Counted from the stretch's first letter, positions 1 through 10,968 are shown. The stretch is 64,000 bases of DNA from Heliocidaris erythrogramma (GCA_025617745.1 CM046863.1:58608085-58672084), one strand, 5' to 3'. The notes: a model not told the origin generated them from the sequence alone. A program made the numbers and translations.

Positions 1-870
1 GGGAATACAATTTTATTTAAAAGCCTCCTAAATCCGCCACTGATCCATGCCCGGACTGTCAGGTCAGTCTTGCGGGTGGGCCTTTTTACAACTTTTTCTC
101 GGAGGGTTAATAGAACGACATTGTTAGGCTCTTGGGCTTCCAAACTAAATTTGGTGCTCGATCCCGTATATGCCAACTTGGGTTTCAAGAAGGGGGCCGC
201 GGCCGATTCGCCCCCGCTTGATCCGCCCCTGATATTCTGTCATGGATGTGAAGAATATAATTGCATAGTGTTGGTGGTCGATCTCATTAAATTGAAAGAT
301 TGGGGGGGGGAGCAATAAGAGATTACTTTTATTTTTTATTTTATTTTTTATTTTGTTCCAATTGCTTTATTTTTACTGTTTGTTTTTGTTGGGGTTTTTT
401 TTGTTTGCTTTTTTGCTCAGTGATTTTGTTTTTAATCATGTAAATCACTTGTAATTGTTGTGATTTCTGTTGATTTGCTAATAAAAACACAAATTAAAAA
501 AATAAGAGATCATTATTTTTTCCTCAATTCTATTGGAGTCATTTTTTACAGATCTGTTTAAGAGAGAAAAGAGAGTATATGAGAAAAATGAGGGGGGGGG
601 GAGAGACAAAGAGAGATGGGGGCAAAAGTAATGGGATATTCCTACAAAGACAGAATAGGACTGGTAATAAATAAATTATATCATCATCTGCTATATTGTT
701 GGTTACTAGTTAATTCAATTCAAAACACGGAGGCCATCCCCCTTTTCGTACAATCGGTAAAGGCCTATTGCGTTGGTGATGGCTTCGGAGCAAGCCCCTA
801 TACTGTCTGTCGTCTCGCATTTCTACAGCAGAATATTGCAAATAACTTACCGTAACTTGGTTATATTGGT
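1..870. other. Non-coding, repeat-derived sequence
   Basis: No credible gene is visible. Fragments such as ATCCGCCACTG near 33 and GATCCGCCCCTGA near 220 resemble the ends of the short poly-C/poly-G-bearing elements found repeatedly in this window. G runs occur near 300-310 and 591-602. The short reading frames here have no recognisable domains. Confidence 0.6.
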
Positions 871-1114
871 GTCGTATCCAGGAATGCAGGGAGAGGGGGG
901 GGGGGGGGAAGGCTCACGCCTGACGAACAAAAAAATCATCAGATGCATTCTATTTTGAATTTTTAAGACAAGCAAGGAAAAAAAATATCACAGTTTTCAG
1001 ATTCTTTCTGTGCGGGGGGGGGGGGGTACACATTTCCTTTCATATTATGTCAGATTTTGTTTTGGCTGGCACATAGGGGCATGTACATTCCTGGATAATA
1101 TTGGATACGCCACT
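871..1114. mobile_element. Degenerate MITE remnant with G tracts
   Basis: CGTATCCAGGAAT near 873 and GGATACGCCACT near 1103 are imperfect inverted ends of the CAGTGGCGTATCCAGG type seen cleanly at 62023-62210. Two G runs (about 897-908 and 1015-1026) lie inside. No target duplication was found, so this is a decayed relative at best. Confidence 0.4.
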
Positions 1115-1915
1115 CTTAATGTAATCTTTATATTTATATAAGGAATTGCTCGCACGCAATCTCATTTTATTAAAGCCTTTTCTGTCTTGAATTTAAAAAG
1201 AATAAGGCTAATAAAATTACATTGCAGGTCTATAATCCCTATAACTTCCATAAATCATATCAAATGAAATATTCTGATTTAATAGAAAAATAAAGATAGC
1301 ACATTATTATTTTTAAATAACTTTTCTCGACATTCCCGTCAGATATCGCAGTGTTTGCTCATATAGAGCTTAATATGAGGGAACATGTTTGGACCCCCCC
1401 CCCCCCCCCATCATCACATAAATATTAATAGAAATTTCATAGCAAATAACTTTAACAAAAATACAAACATCTAGTCCGAGGCCCCGCTCCCAACTCTCTC
1501 CCTCTCCTCCCTGGTGCAGTTAGAGTTGATTCCTATCTGTTTTGGGACATAAGTTTGTATTTGAAGGGACAATATCAAGATTATGCCCTTTAGTTACGGC
1601 TTTACATAAAAGGCAAAAGCGCTGTCCAGAAAAAGAAAAAAAAAAGAAAGTAAATAAATACAAACATCTTGATTAAGACTATAACCTTCCCCTCTGGGCC
1701 GATCGACAGGTACCACAATATATACGCGTGCTTTATTTCGGCACTGAGCACTCTTCGTATTTACAGGGTCACTAAAATAAAAAAAATAATTGCCCATTTT
1801 TCGTAGGAAGGTGTCATCAGGAGCCAAAAAATATCCATCACACAATTTTTTATGCATTCAGTCATATTTTATAATCATTTGAAAAGTACATTTTTGCTGA
1901 TTTACACAGTCATAA
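1115..1915. other. Non-coding AT-rich stretch with C16 tract
   Basis: No gene or element is recognised. A run of 16 C lies at 1394-1409. Confidence 0.6.
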
Positions 1916-2014
1916 GCCCCGCCCGCGTCTTTTTTTTTGTAACCAAGCCTAGGCAGAAACCCCTTTTTGAAGACTTTGAAACAGACTACAAGTATCGGAC
2001 TTGTATTTTCTAAA

Positions 2015-2038
2015 CCCTAACCCTAACCCTAACCCTAA
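2015..2038 (-). repeat. Interstitial telomere-type repeat (CCCTAA)4
   Basis: Four perfect CCCTAA units lie inside the MITE. They occupy the place where the other two copies have unrelated sequence (CTCAGTTTCACCTTAC-like). Confidence 0.9.
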
Positions 2039-2068
2039 TAAGCAAAAGAAAATTTCGTAATATAATCT

Positions 2069-2138
2069 TCTGCCGAGGTTCGAACTCGTGGTTCTTTCAC
2101 CAAGAGAGAACTGGATTATCCGATTGCGCCACACAGAA
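2069..2138 (-). other. tRNA-derived (SINE-like) core inside MITE
   Basis: On the minus strand TGGCGCAATCGG (2120-2131) fits the pol III A box, and AGTTCGAACCT (2077-2087) fits the B box. CGAG-TTCGAAC-CTCG forms a T-arm, CCAG/TTGG encloses a seven-base anticodon-like loop, and the outer TCTG/CAGA bases pair roughly as an acceptor. The D-stem is poor. It resembles a tRNA-Arg-like ancestor and is not a functional tRNA gene. Confidence 0.6.
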
Positions 2139-2294
2139 CAGCTGCTCGATGCCATTGCTCGTTTTATTATATAGCTAAAATTCGTTTTCATGAATATTCA
2201 TGCCGATTAGTCTTGACGGAATAAACCGTATTAGTATGAAAAAATGCGAAATCTGCCTAGGCTTGGTTACCAAAAAATAACACGCGCCCCGCCC

Positions 2295-2516
2295 GTAAAA
2301 ACACCCATCGAAGCGACATCGTCATCACGTGATCTGTGACGCATGAAAAGTAAGGGGAAATATTCCACTAACCTATACCGTGCGCGCCCGGAGGCCCCCG
2401 CAGGCCCAGCCCGGTGCCGAGCATGATATTCACCGCATTGACCATTTGCATTGCGTATTTCCGTGTGTATAATTCCTCACAATAACTTTGATTTTGGGAC
2501 ACAGTTTCATCAAATA
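2295..2516 (+). other. GC-richer leader upstream of THAP remnant
   Basis: This is a non-coding stretch of higher GC than its surroundings, ending at the ATG of the THAP remnant. It may be a former promoter or 5' UTR, but no TATA box or other clear motif is visible. Confidence 0.3.
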
Positions 2517-2770
2517 ATGCCTAATCGGTGTATAGTTGCGGGCTGTAGCAAGACCCCTAAAGATGGTGTAAGCCTACATCATTCATTTTCCTAAAGATGA
2601 AAATCTACGGAAATTGTGGGTCGCAAATGTAGGCCTAAAGCTCACGCGGGCAGAGTGGCAAGGGCCGGCCAAGTGAGTGGAGTACAATCTGCAGCGATCA
2701 CTTTGCCGAAGATGATTTTGAGGATCCTCGCCTGTATTCCGAATTTGGCATGAAGAGAAGGATAAGCTAG
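2517..2770 (+). pseudogene. Frameshifted THAP zinc-finger domain
   Basis: The ATG opens with MPNRCIVAGCSKTPKDGVSL, giving Cys-x4-Cys at residues 5 and 10. After a frame change near 2583 it reads HFPKDENLRKLWVANVGL with the invariant Trp. After another change near 2680 it reads STICSDHFAEDDF, carrying the Cys-x2-His pair, and then ends at TAG (2768-2770). All four C2CH ligands and the HFP motif are present, but in different frames. THAP domains bind DNA and occur in P-element and Kolobok transposases and in host proteins derived from them. The sequence after AAGAGAAG is GATAAGC, one base away from a splice donor, so this may be a decayed first exon. Its paralogues at 12.3 and 32.9 kb are clearly diverged from it. 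Confidence 0.8.
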
Positions 2771-2898
2771 CTAAAAGATTCAGCTATTCCAACGATCAGG
2801 TCTTGCAATCTGTTTTTCAACGACAGCAGCTGCAGCAGCTTCACCCGTAGACCGAAAATTCTGTCTCTCGTTCGTTTGCTAAGAAAGTTATTTCGAGG
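2771..2898. other. Short non-coding spacer
   Basis: This lies between the THAP remnant and the satellite. No feature is recognised. Confidence 0.4.
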
Positions 2899-3600
2899 TC
2901 CGGACTGGTTTTCAGTTATTTGTACGTAATACTGCACTGTAACAGGGATGGGTGCAGGGAGGGAGGGGGAGTATCCCCCTTCCCGCGAGAAGCGCGGAAG
3001 TTCTGACGTTTTAGCAACTTTGAGAGAAAGATAACGGCTTGTAGCAAACAAAATTTTAGGCGGAAAGTTATAGTTCGACGCCCCGACTGCTTTTCAATTA
3101 CTTGGACGCAATATTGCACTGTATGTAACAGGGGTGGGTGCAGGAAGTGGGGAGTTTCCCCCTTCCTGCGCGAAGCGCGAAAGTTCTTAACGTTTTATAG
3201 TAAATTTGAGAGAAAGAAAACGGCTCGTAACACTTTTATTAGGCGGAAAGTTAGTTTGACGCCCTGGCTGCTTTTCAGTTATTTTGGACGTAATACTGCA
3301 CTGTAACAGGGATGGGTGCAGGGAGGGGGGGGGGTTCCCCCTTCCCGCGCGAAGCGCGAAAGCTCTGACGTTTTAGCAACTTTGAGAGAAAGAATACGTC
3401 TAGTAGCAAAAAATAGTTTTTAGGCGGAAAGTTATAGTTCGACGCCTGGATTGCTTTTCAATTATGCGGACTCAGCATTTCACTGTATGTAACAGTGGGT
3501 GCAGGGAGAGGAGAGTTATTTCCCCCTTCCCGCGCGAAGCGCGAAAGCTTTGACGTTTTAGCAAATTTTTAGAGAAAGATAACGGCTTGTATAACGCCTT
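2899..3600. repeat. 182-bp satellite, four tandem copies
   Basis: The anchor TTCAGTTATT or TTCAATTA recurs at about 2911, 3093, 3274 and 3457, giving 181-183-bp spacing. Each unit has a G-rich block, a short hairpin (CGCGCGAAGCGCG-like), GACGTTTTAGCAA and GGCGGAAAGTTA. The last copy is truncated. Single relatives lie at 22845-22945 and 43600-43745, reading the opposite way. Confidence 0.85.
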
Positions 3601-3717
3601 TTTAGGCCTTTTTATCTCACTTCCCCCCTTTTTCGCTCTCGCTTTTTTTTTGTGGCTGAATAGGGTGGGGGGGGGCATGGCCCCCTTGTGCCCCCCTGTC
3701 TACGCCAGTGGTGAGGA
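3601..3717 (+). mobile_element. Element end with poly-G and TCTACGCCAGTG
   Basis: This C/T-rich end runs into GGGTGGGGGGGGGCATGG and finishes with CTGTCTACGCCAGTG. The same arrangement occurs in reverse at 43523-43760, again joined to a 182-bp unit. Satellite and terminus therefore belong to one dispersed element. Confidence 0.5.
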
Positions 3718-4330
3718 GGGGAACAAACTGAGAACATACAGTAAATTTAAGTCAGATATTATGCAGGAACAGTATCTTCATGTTATCGAAAGTTTTCGAC
3801 TCCAAAGAAATATATGCCGCTTCAGAATAAGCTGTAATATTTTAGCAATAGAAACAGGAAGGCACAGAAGGCCTGAGAAAACGCCAATACATCTTATAAT
3901 ATGCACCGACTGTGAGGAAGGAGAGATTGGTGACGAACTACACACACTGATATTTTGCCCTAAATTCAACGAACAAAGAAACAAATCTTAGATGCTCTAT
4001 CATTAAAATACCCTAATATCGCTTTTCTTATAGAGCAGAAGAAAAGTTCATATTCTTAATGAAATAAGATAACGAATATGCCAAACGAAGTATAATAAAT
4101 TACATTAAGGAAATCATACCATTAAGGGGTGAATTCTTAAATGAGTTATATAATATCAATCTGTGTACATGTAGAATCAAATATTATTAAACTAATGTGA
4201 TATGTTTATATATTTTGTTACTTGAAATGTACATATAAGTTGTTATTATCTTTTCTCTCTCATTTTCTTGTTGAAACAAAATATTGATGCACTATGTCAA
4301 TGATGTTTAATAAAGTCAATTCAGTAAAAT
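3718..4330 (+). pseudogene. 3' end of a second LINE type (decayed)
   Basis: From 3718 the frame reads KLRTYSKFKSDI, then FRLQRNICRFRIS, AIETGRHRRPEKTP and a Cys/His tail CTDCEEGEIGDELHTLIFCP. This arrangement (KLRTY, RISxxxLxIETGR.RP, CxxC...E..H.L..C) is the common C-terminus of a large group of marine-invertebrate non-LTR retrotransposon polyproteins. The frame stops at 3989-3991. A neighbouring frame continues with LDALSLKYPNIAFLIEQKKS, and a third stays open to about 4196. A T-rich 3' UTR follows, ending in AATAAAGTC-like tail repeats. It is not closely similar to the two LINEs at 13 and 26 kb. Confidence 0.65.
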
Positions 4331-5171
4331 TCAATAAATGTTGAAACCATGGGCGGCGATGGGGGGGGGGGGGGGACCCCCCGACTAGCCTTTACCATTC
4401 GTTGCTCCGGGAAATTCAACATTTATTGAAATATACTAGGCTCACTTATTGCAACTCTGACAAGAAATCGGCGTGCAGTGGGACTTAAGCCTATGCATCA
4501 AATGTTCGGAATTATTAACACTATTTCATTTTCGGAATTATGTACCCCTTGCAGGTATGGAAAAATTGTGTTTCGGACTTTATATGAACCTTACCTTCGG
4601 AAAAACGTGTACCTCTCCCCCGAAAATACAAGATAAGATATAAAGAGAATTATGGGAACTAAAGAGATAATTTCAGTTGCACGACGAGGAATATATTTGT
4701 ATGATAAAGTATGGATAGCGAGGGATTGGTAACAGTATTAATTATTTTCTTTCAGTATTACATAAATGTTTGAAACAGTGAAAAATTTGAAACCAAGTCC
4801 GGTTGCATGTACAAAAAAGAATATTTCGCAAGAAGCGAGTAGATGACAGAAATCAGTCTAACAGATTGTATTATATCTATTTAAAATCTGTCATCCGATT
4901 TGAGGAAATGCGATAACTAATAATAAAAGATGAATTCTTGAATGACAGAAATCGCTGTGGAAAACTATGAAAATCACTAAACAGGTTTGTAACTGAGACC
5001 CATGTTTACACTAAAAAGGGTGTTTGATGCCGGCAACAGGGCCAGCCCCAAAAGGTGGCTCCCAAACATGTGCAAAACGCAGACCTTTAGTTTTACCCCC
5101 TTTTACACCACCGTATGATAAGATGGTCCAGACAGTAATGTTGTTTACATACATAAAATAAATATACAATA
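4331..5171. other. Non-coding stretch with G15 tract
   Basis: TTCAATAAATGTTGAA at about 4330 and its reverse at about 4410 enclose a G15 run (4361-4375) and may be a tiny hairpin insertion at the LINE tail. The rest holds no recognisable gene. Confidence 0.5.
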
Positions 5172-5173
5172 TA

Positions 5174-6486
5174 CACTGTTAAAACATGTATTAAAATACT
5201 ACGGATTAAAAAAATGTTGATTAAAAATCGCTCAACATTGGTTATAAAACGAATGTTGGTTAAAAATGACTTTTAATCTTGCGTGGGTTAAAAATATTGT
5301 TGATTAAAATTATTGTTTTTAATCTTGTTGGTTACTTTGTAACCAACATTGATTAAAATCAGTGTTCTCTGCTTTCCCGCCAAACTGATAGTGCTAACTG
5401 TCAAGACACTTTATCTTTTTGTTGGTTAAAATTTTGATCAAAGTTGATTAAAATACCAATCGCGTGATCGAACAGCGCATGCGCATATGGATTTGGAACA
5501 AATTCGCTGCGCACAAATCTATCACAGAAATTGTTTGCGATAAAAATGGAAGGCATTGTCATTCAAGTCGCTGAATGATTCGGGACTTTCAAAGAGTTTG
5601 TAGGCGTGTTTGAAGGTGAGAAACTCTTCTTCATATATGTGATTGTTGTCTAGCTTAATCTTGGGAAGAAATAGATACAGTGTGCTCTTTCTTTCTAATT
5701 TAAACGGCTTGGGAGCAAGTTCGACCTGCTCGATCTGGACTAGACCTGGCTAAGCCAGGCCCACCGGTAGATCTACTGACTGCGCCTATGGTAGCGAGGA
5801 GGCGACGCCGGCGGGATGGCGGTGTGTTCAACTTCGCGCATGTCCATATTTCGCGAACAGGGCAATATGACAAACACTGAAACTAGAACTAGTTTTCTTG
5901 AGAAAAATATATAAGCACCAATGTAGGCGTAGGCGTAGTCTACCGGTGGGCCTGGCTTAGTCAAGTCTAGTCCAGGTCTGAGCAGGTCGAACTTACCAAA
6001 CCGCTGAAAGTAGATCACTGAGTAGATCTATTTCTTTAAGGCTAGCTAGACAACAATTACAGATATGAAAAGAGTTTCTCCGGGGAGTTTGTCATCAAAT
6101 AAATCTAACCAACAAATGGTTAAAAATTTAACCAACAATTTGTTTAAGTTTAATCAACACCATTTTAACCAATGTTGAGTAAAATATGATTAACCAACAA
6201 ATGGTTAAACATTTAACCAACAAAATTAAACGAACCAACAAATGGTTAAACATTTAACCAACAATATGTTTTAGTTTAATCAACACCGATTTAATCAACG
6301 TTGAGCAAAATACGATTAACCAACAAATGATTAAAACTTTTAATCGACCACAGGTTAAACTTTAATCAACAGGCCGTTGATTAAAGTTTTAACCTACAAA
6401 ATTAATGTGTGGTTCACCTGGTAACCCTCGGTTGATTAAAATTTTAACCAACAAGATTAAAAATGTTAATCAACGTTCTAACAGTG
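5174..6486. mobile_element. 1.3-kb foldback element
   Basis: The ends CACTGTTA and TAACAGTG are flanked by TA (5172-5173 and 6487-6488). The outer arms are degenerate tandem repeats of GTTGGTTAAA/TTAACCAACA. The inner arms pair over long blocks: AAGTTCGACCTGCTCG (about 5716) with CGAGCAGGTCGAACTT-like sequence (about 5976), and TTGTTGTCTAGCTT (about 5644) with GCTAGACAACAA (about 6044). The centre, about 5780-5930, is GC-rich. No protein is encoded. The TA duplication is weak evidence because TA is frequent. Confidence 0.7.
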
Positions 6487-6488
6487 TA

Positions 6489-7487
6489 AATTCACTGTTT
6501 GAATATTGTTTGAAACCAATATCAAAACCCTAAATATAAAATACGAATCAATTTTCACGCCAAAATACCCAAACATTTTTTTTTTTTTAAACCTATCGGT
6601 TTGCATTGAACGGTTGTTATGACAACAATCAGTGGGGTGCCTAATTGGTCGGTGTTAAAATATGCGGAATATGATTCTTAATACGAGGACCAAATTTCAA
6701 TGAAATATAATATTCATACTTAGTTACATGTGAACATGTTAAAAAGGTACAATAGGACCATCTTGATTTTCGCCATGAGCGGCCGCTCGTTTTTTCTTGT
6801 TAATTAGCATTTTGAATATCTATTAATATAATACACTAAGGATTTGGGGCTCCTTTTTTGGTTCAAATAGGCTCCTCCCATGGCCCTTTCGGTCCCCGCC
6901 TTTTGGTACCCACGGGGTGGGGAATGGTTCTTAGAGTGGTGGGAGGCACTTCTTAAGGGCTGACGTCCCGTCCATATTTCATAAATTCATTTTTGAAACA
7001 TTGAATTTCCGCAGGGAGTAGGCCTAATCATTCTGCCAACCCATGAAGCGGGTCTGTAGCTTCATGCCCAGCCAACCCATACCCTTTACCTGTGAAGGGG
7101 AGGTATGCCAAATTAGAACAGCGTGTATACTCCAAGCATAGACTCCAAGTCCATAGTCGCATGTATATGGCTTCAATGTACACGGCGCTAATACACGTGC
7201 GTGTAATTCGTTCGCACAGCGCACTGTGTTCTACATGTAGCCTACTGCGTGTACAACGTTTCATATAGAGTTTAATTGCATCATTATTTTGTGGCTTCAC
7301 ATACACAGTTTTGTGTGTATGTAACTATGAGTTCACTGTAGTCGCTGGGGGGGGGGGGGCATGTCTCGCTGAAGCACATAACCCGGGTGACGCGTTTATG
7401 GTATCCAAAAAAGCAAAAATCAAGAAAAAGGATATCAAATTCAGAGATGATAAAGAGATCCGCGGAAGGGGTAGGCTTTGGAGTGTA
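6489..7487. other. Non-coding stretch
   Basis: No gene is recognised. A T run lies near 6570-6580 and a G tract near 7347-7358. The short open frames have no recognisable domain. Confidence 0.5.
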
Positions 7488-7505
7488 GGGTTAGGGTTAG
7501 GGTAG
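7488..7505 (+). repeat. Interstitial TTAGGG-type repeat
   Basis: The sequence reads GGGTTAGGGTTAGGGTAG, about 2.5 telomere-type units, followed by a decayed TTTAGGGTTT. Confidence 0.85.
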
Positions 7506-7961
7506 TGTTTAGGGTTTACCTAACCGCACATCTGGGTGTTTGTCGCATAAGTTATGCGACAACCACCAACAGCTGAAATGACATGGATGGGGAATGGCAT
7601 TCATCCCTTTGGAAAGATGTTATGGTATATCGCCTCAATTCATTCCCTAAGATATGACAGACTAAACTGTAGACATCATTCGGGGAGGGGATGTGTAGGA
7701 GATCACGTCACTTAGGAATATCGGTTGCAACGGTGTAAAGAAGGAGCCCCCCCCCCCCCCAAAAAAAAAAAAAAAACAACAACAACAACAAGAACAAGCA
7801 AACAAAAACAAACAAAAACTAACAAAAACCAACAACAAAAACAAAAAATTCCTTCGAAATTATTTCCACTATATGATATGAATACGTATAATGATATTAA
7901 TCCCTTCTCCCCTCGCGCTGGGGTGATGGGATGACATTGGAATGGGGAGGGGGAGTAGGAG
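7506..7961. other. Non-coding stretch with C/A homopolymers
   Basis: A C run passes into an A run at about 7748-7775 and then into degenerate AAC repeats to about 7850. No gene was seen. It ends at the assembly gap. Confidence 0.6.
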
Positions 7962-8461
7962 NNNNNNNNNNNNNNNNNNNNNNNNNNNNNNNNNNNNNNN
8001 NNNNNNNNNNNNNNNNNNNNNNNNNNNNNNNNNNNNNNNNNNNNNNNNNNNNNNNNNNNNNNNNNNNNNNNNNNNNNNNNNNNNNNNNNNNNNNNNNNNN
8101 NNNNNNNNNNNNNNNNNNNNNNNNNNNNNNNNNNNNNNNNNNNNNNNNNNNNNNNNNNNNNNNNNNNNNNNNNNNNNNNNNNNNNNNNNNNNNNNNNNNN
8201 NNNNNNNNNNNNNNNNNNNNNNNNNNNNNNNNNNNNNNNNNNNNNNNNNNNNNNNNNNNNNNNNNNNNNNNNNNNNNNNNNNNNNNNNNNNNNNNNNNNN
8301 NNNNNNNNNNNNNNNNNNNNNNNNNNNNNNNNNNNNNNNNNNNNNNNNNNNNNNNNNNNNNNNNNNNNNNNNNNNNNNNNNNNNNNNNNNNNNNNNNNNN
8401 NNNNNNNNNNNNNNNNNNNNNNNNNNNNNNNNNNNNNNNNNNNNNNNNNNNNNNNNNNNNN
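7962..8461. other. Assembly gap (500 N)
   Basis: There are exactly 500 unknown bases, a conventional gap size, so the true distance across it is unknown. Confidence 0.99.
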
Positions 8462-9600
8462 GTCTGTCTGTGATTTTTTTCACAGCAGTCGAGCAACCTA
8501 TCACACAGCAGTTGCGTGTGTTACCACCTTCTGTGCCGTTGGAGACAATTGAATATTAACTTCATTATAAGGTTTGTCCTTGTTACTCAAAAAACACACA
8601 TGCCATCTTTTCTATTTAGTTAAACAAAATATAGGCCATCGATGAATTTTAATCTTTCAAGTACTCAATATAATGCAGATATAAAAAGTACATACTTATA
8701 AATAAGGGTGCAAAGTAATTAGTATGTATATAGTCTCTGGATAGATAACAAAAAAAAATGCTCATAAAAAAGTACCGATCGAATATTAATATTCTAGTAG
8801 GGAAAAAAATGAATCTTACACTTATACAAGCACGTGTAATGTGAATACTCCCTTGATAGATATCAAAACCATGCAACTCTATTTCATGAAAAAGCACTAT
8901 ACTATCAAAACACATATGTTAATTAACATATCTCATAGCGCAATGGAAAAGGGGAATCTGATTCTTACAAATACTCTGTATAACACAGCTATTTAACATG
9001 TAAATGTTATGAACGTGCGTATTGTTTATAGTCTCTTGTTTACAAAACCTTGCGATTTGTTTCAGTATTGAATTGAAAGGGTATTTATTGAAGAAAAAAA
9101 ATCAAAAAGGCAGCTCAAGAGCCGAATTAGTGAAAAATACATAATATTCATACATAAAAATACAAGTTAAAATACAGTTTGATATACAATAAATATATAC
9201 GTAAATCGTTAACAAGTTTAAGTACTATGGCGTTTGCTCTTTGAAACTAGATGAAAACTTTTATTTGAATCTTACAAGTTCTCATTACAATATTCTAGCT
9301 ATATGTACATAATATATAGCGTCTGTAATGTTTTAGCCTTATACTAAATGACAAAACTATAAAAACTTATTTCATTGTCAGTGTATTTGTTTTATCAACT
9401 TACAGATCAAACATAATTAGCATATCTCATAGCACGATGAAATATCAATAGATTTAAATTGTAGGCCTGCAATTAATACTCAAACGCATTTTCTACGTGT
9501 TATTCGCCTATGGAATGTATTCTCTTGTTGGATAACACAATTGAACAGCTCACTTCGTTTTACATGTACTACATGTGACATATATAGGCTCACTTGGTGC
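8462..9600. repeat. AT-rich stretch with degenerate dispersed repeat
   Basis: Loosely repeated blocks (CTTACAA..TACTC..TATAA..CAGCTAT, then AACCATGCAACT, then CATATCTCATAGCGC) recur near 8655, 8965, 9270 and 9420. A further copy lies at about 21300-21420. No gene is present. Confidence 0.45.
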
Positions 9601-9607
9601 ATGTATA

Positions 9608-10968
9608 TGCTACACTAGCGGATCCAGGGTGGGGGCCGAATCGGCCGCGGCCCCCCCCCCCCCCCCCCCCCCCCCTATTGGCGGCGAAAAAAAAAGAAAA
9701 AAGAGGGGAAAAGAAAAAGAAGAAGAAAGGAGGAAGGAAAGAAGGAGAAAAGGGGGAAAGAAAATAAGGAAAAAAGATGAGGAAAAGAAAGAAAGAAAGA
9801 AAGAAAAAAAAAAAGAGAAAGATAGAGGGGGGGTCAAGCACGTGCAAATCCCGGGCGGTCCTGGCTTGTGGAAAATTAAGTCGGAATGCAACCTATTTCC
9901 CAAAAAATCTCAGCCTAAACGCAGTGTCTGAAATGCTTAGTGCAAATGCGCTGACGATAATGCCCCTGCAAAGAAATTTCGAGCCATTCCTGAAAGAATT
10001 TATTTGAAAAGAGGAGGCCGGCCGTGACGGCAGCGTTGGATAAGGGAAATGGGGGGGAGGGGGGGGGTAGGGTGTGCACATGTTCAGTTGCGCTCCGCAT
10101 TGGGGTGCACATTAATTTTGAGTAGGAGTCTAGCAAAGTTATGGGGGATATGTAAAAGCACTCATGATAAGGTCGAGCCCGGCCCCCTACAAATTTAGGG
10201 GACGAGGGGGGGGGGGGGGGCGGGGGACGGGCCGCACTTGGAGGGGCGCAAAAACGCAAAAGAGGAAGGAAACGGGGTTAATGAAGAAAAATCATAATGC
10301 TTACGGATTATGCCCCCCCCCCCCCCAAATCCGAACGGTTAATGCATTAGAAATACAGTTTTGGAGGGTTGGAAATGCAAACATTTCAAAAGCTCAGTTG
10401 CTTTGCTCCCTTGCCTAATTATTAGCGTTAAGGATCTCGTAATTTTGCCCCCCCCCCCCCCCCCGTATATAGTTCTCAAACAGCTTAAAGGGTTTAAAAT
10501 AGAAATGTAATTGTCGTTGTTCTGCTCGCTATCATGTAATAAGTTTCATCTGAATCTTGCTGGATATATTGCGCCCGCAATAAACTGTATAAAACAGCAT
10601 TTTCAACATTTGCAACGTTTGAATGAAATCCCAACTTTCCGTCGCCTTGCTGAATTTCTCGACTACTTCTCAAGGGTTTTGGTTAATTTTGCTCCCAGTT
10701 TTAGAAGTGAGTGAATAGAAAAACGTTTATCAATGTACAAAATTCGAACTTCTCGATTGCTCAATAGCAGTAGTCAATTGCAAAATTTCCTGAGTAAAAT
10801 GGACAGGGAATTACGTTTTTTAGGGTTAAAAATTTAAAAATTGCCGCTCGGTCGCCTTGCTCCCTCACTTCTACAATAACTTAAATAAGTTTGGGGACTC
10901 GGGGGTTGGGGCGAAACTTAATTGTTTGCCCCGGGCGCCATAATCCCTAGATACGCCACTGGCCAGTA
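9608..10968. mobile_element. Composite of poly-C-bearing MITE remnants
   Basis: The left end reads AGCGGATCCAGGG and the right end CCCTAGATACGCCACTGG, an imperfect inverted pair. Inside lie a C25 run (9651-9675), a purine-rich block (about 9685-9830), G runs near 10210, a C13 near 10314 and a C16 near 10448. There is no conserved coding sequence, and the low-complexity frames are not genes. Confidence 0.45.

Larger units (their letters stand above)
1925..2285 (-). mobile_element. MULE-like MITE with tRNA-like core (copy 1)
   Basis: The ends GCGT and ACGC are flanked by a perfect 9-bp direct repeat, GCCCCGCCC (1916-1924 and 2286-2294). Nineteen-bp inverted arms, GTAACCAAGCCTAGGCAGA, lie at 1939-1957 and 2252-2270. 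The interior matches copies at 25420-25690/35974-36126 and 39144-39568: a segment with ACTTGTATTTTCT, the tRNA-like region, and ATGAATATTCATGCCGA followed by TAGTCTTGACGGAATAAAC. The outer TIRs differ from those copies, so this is a subfamily. The 9-bp duplication points to Mutator-like transposition, but no transposase is present. Confidence 0.8.

Noticed and set aside
2069-2138. Functional tRNA gene
   Set aside because: The D-stem is poor, the acceptor is incomplete, and the sequence is embedded in a MITE with similarly decayed relatives.
2015-7505. Chromosome end or subtelomere
   Set aside because: The TTAGGG-type tracts are only 2-4 units long, and one lies inside a MITE copy.
7869-8559. 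Open frames of about 200 codons across 7.9-8.5 kb
   Set aside because: They consist almost entirely of the 500-N gap.
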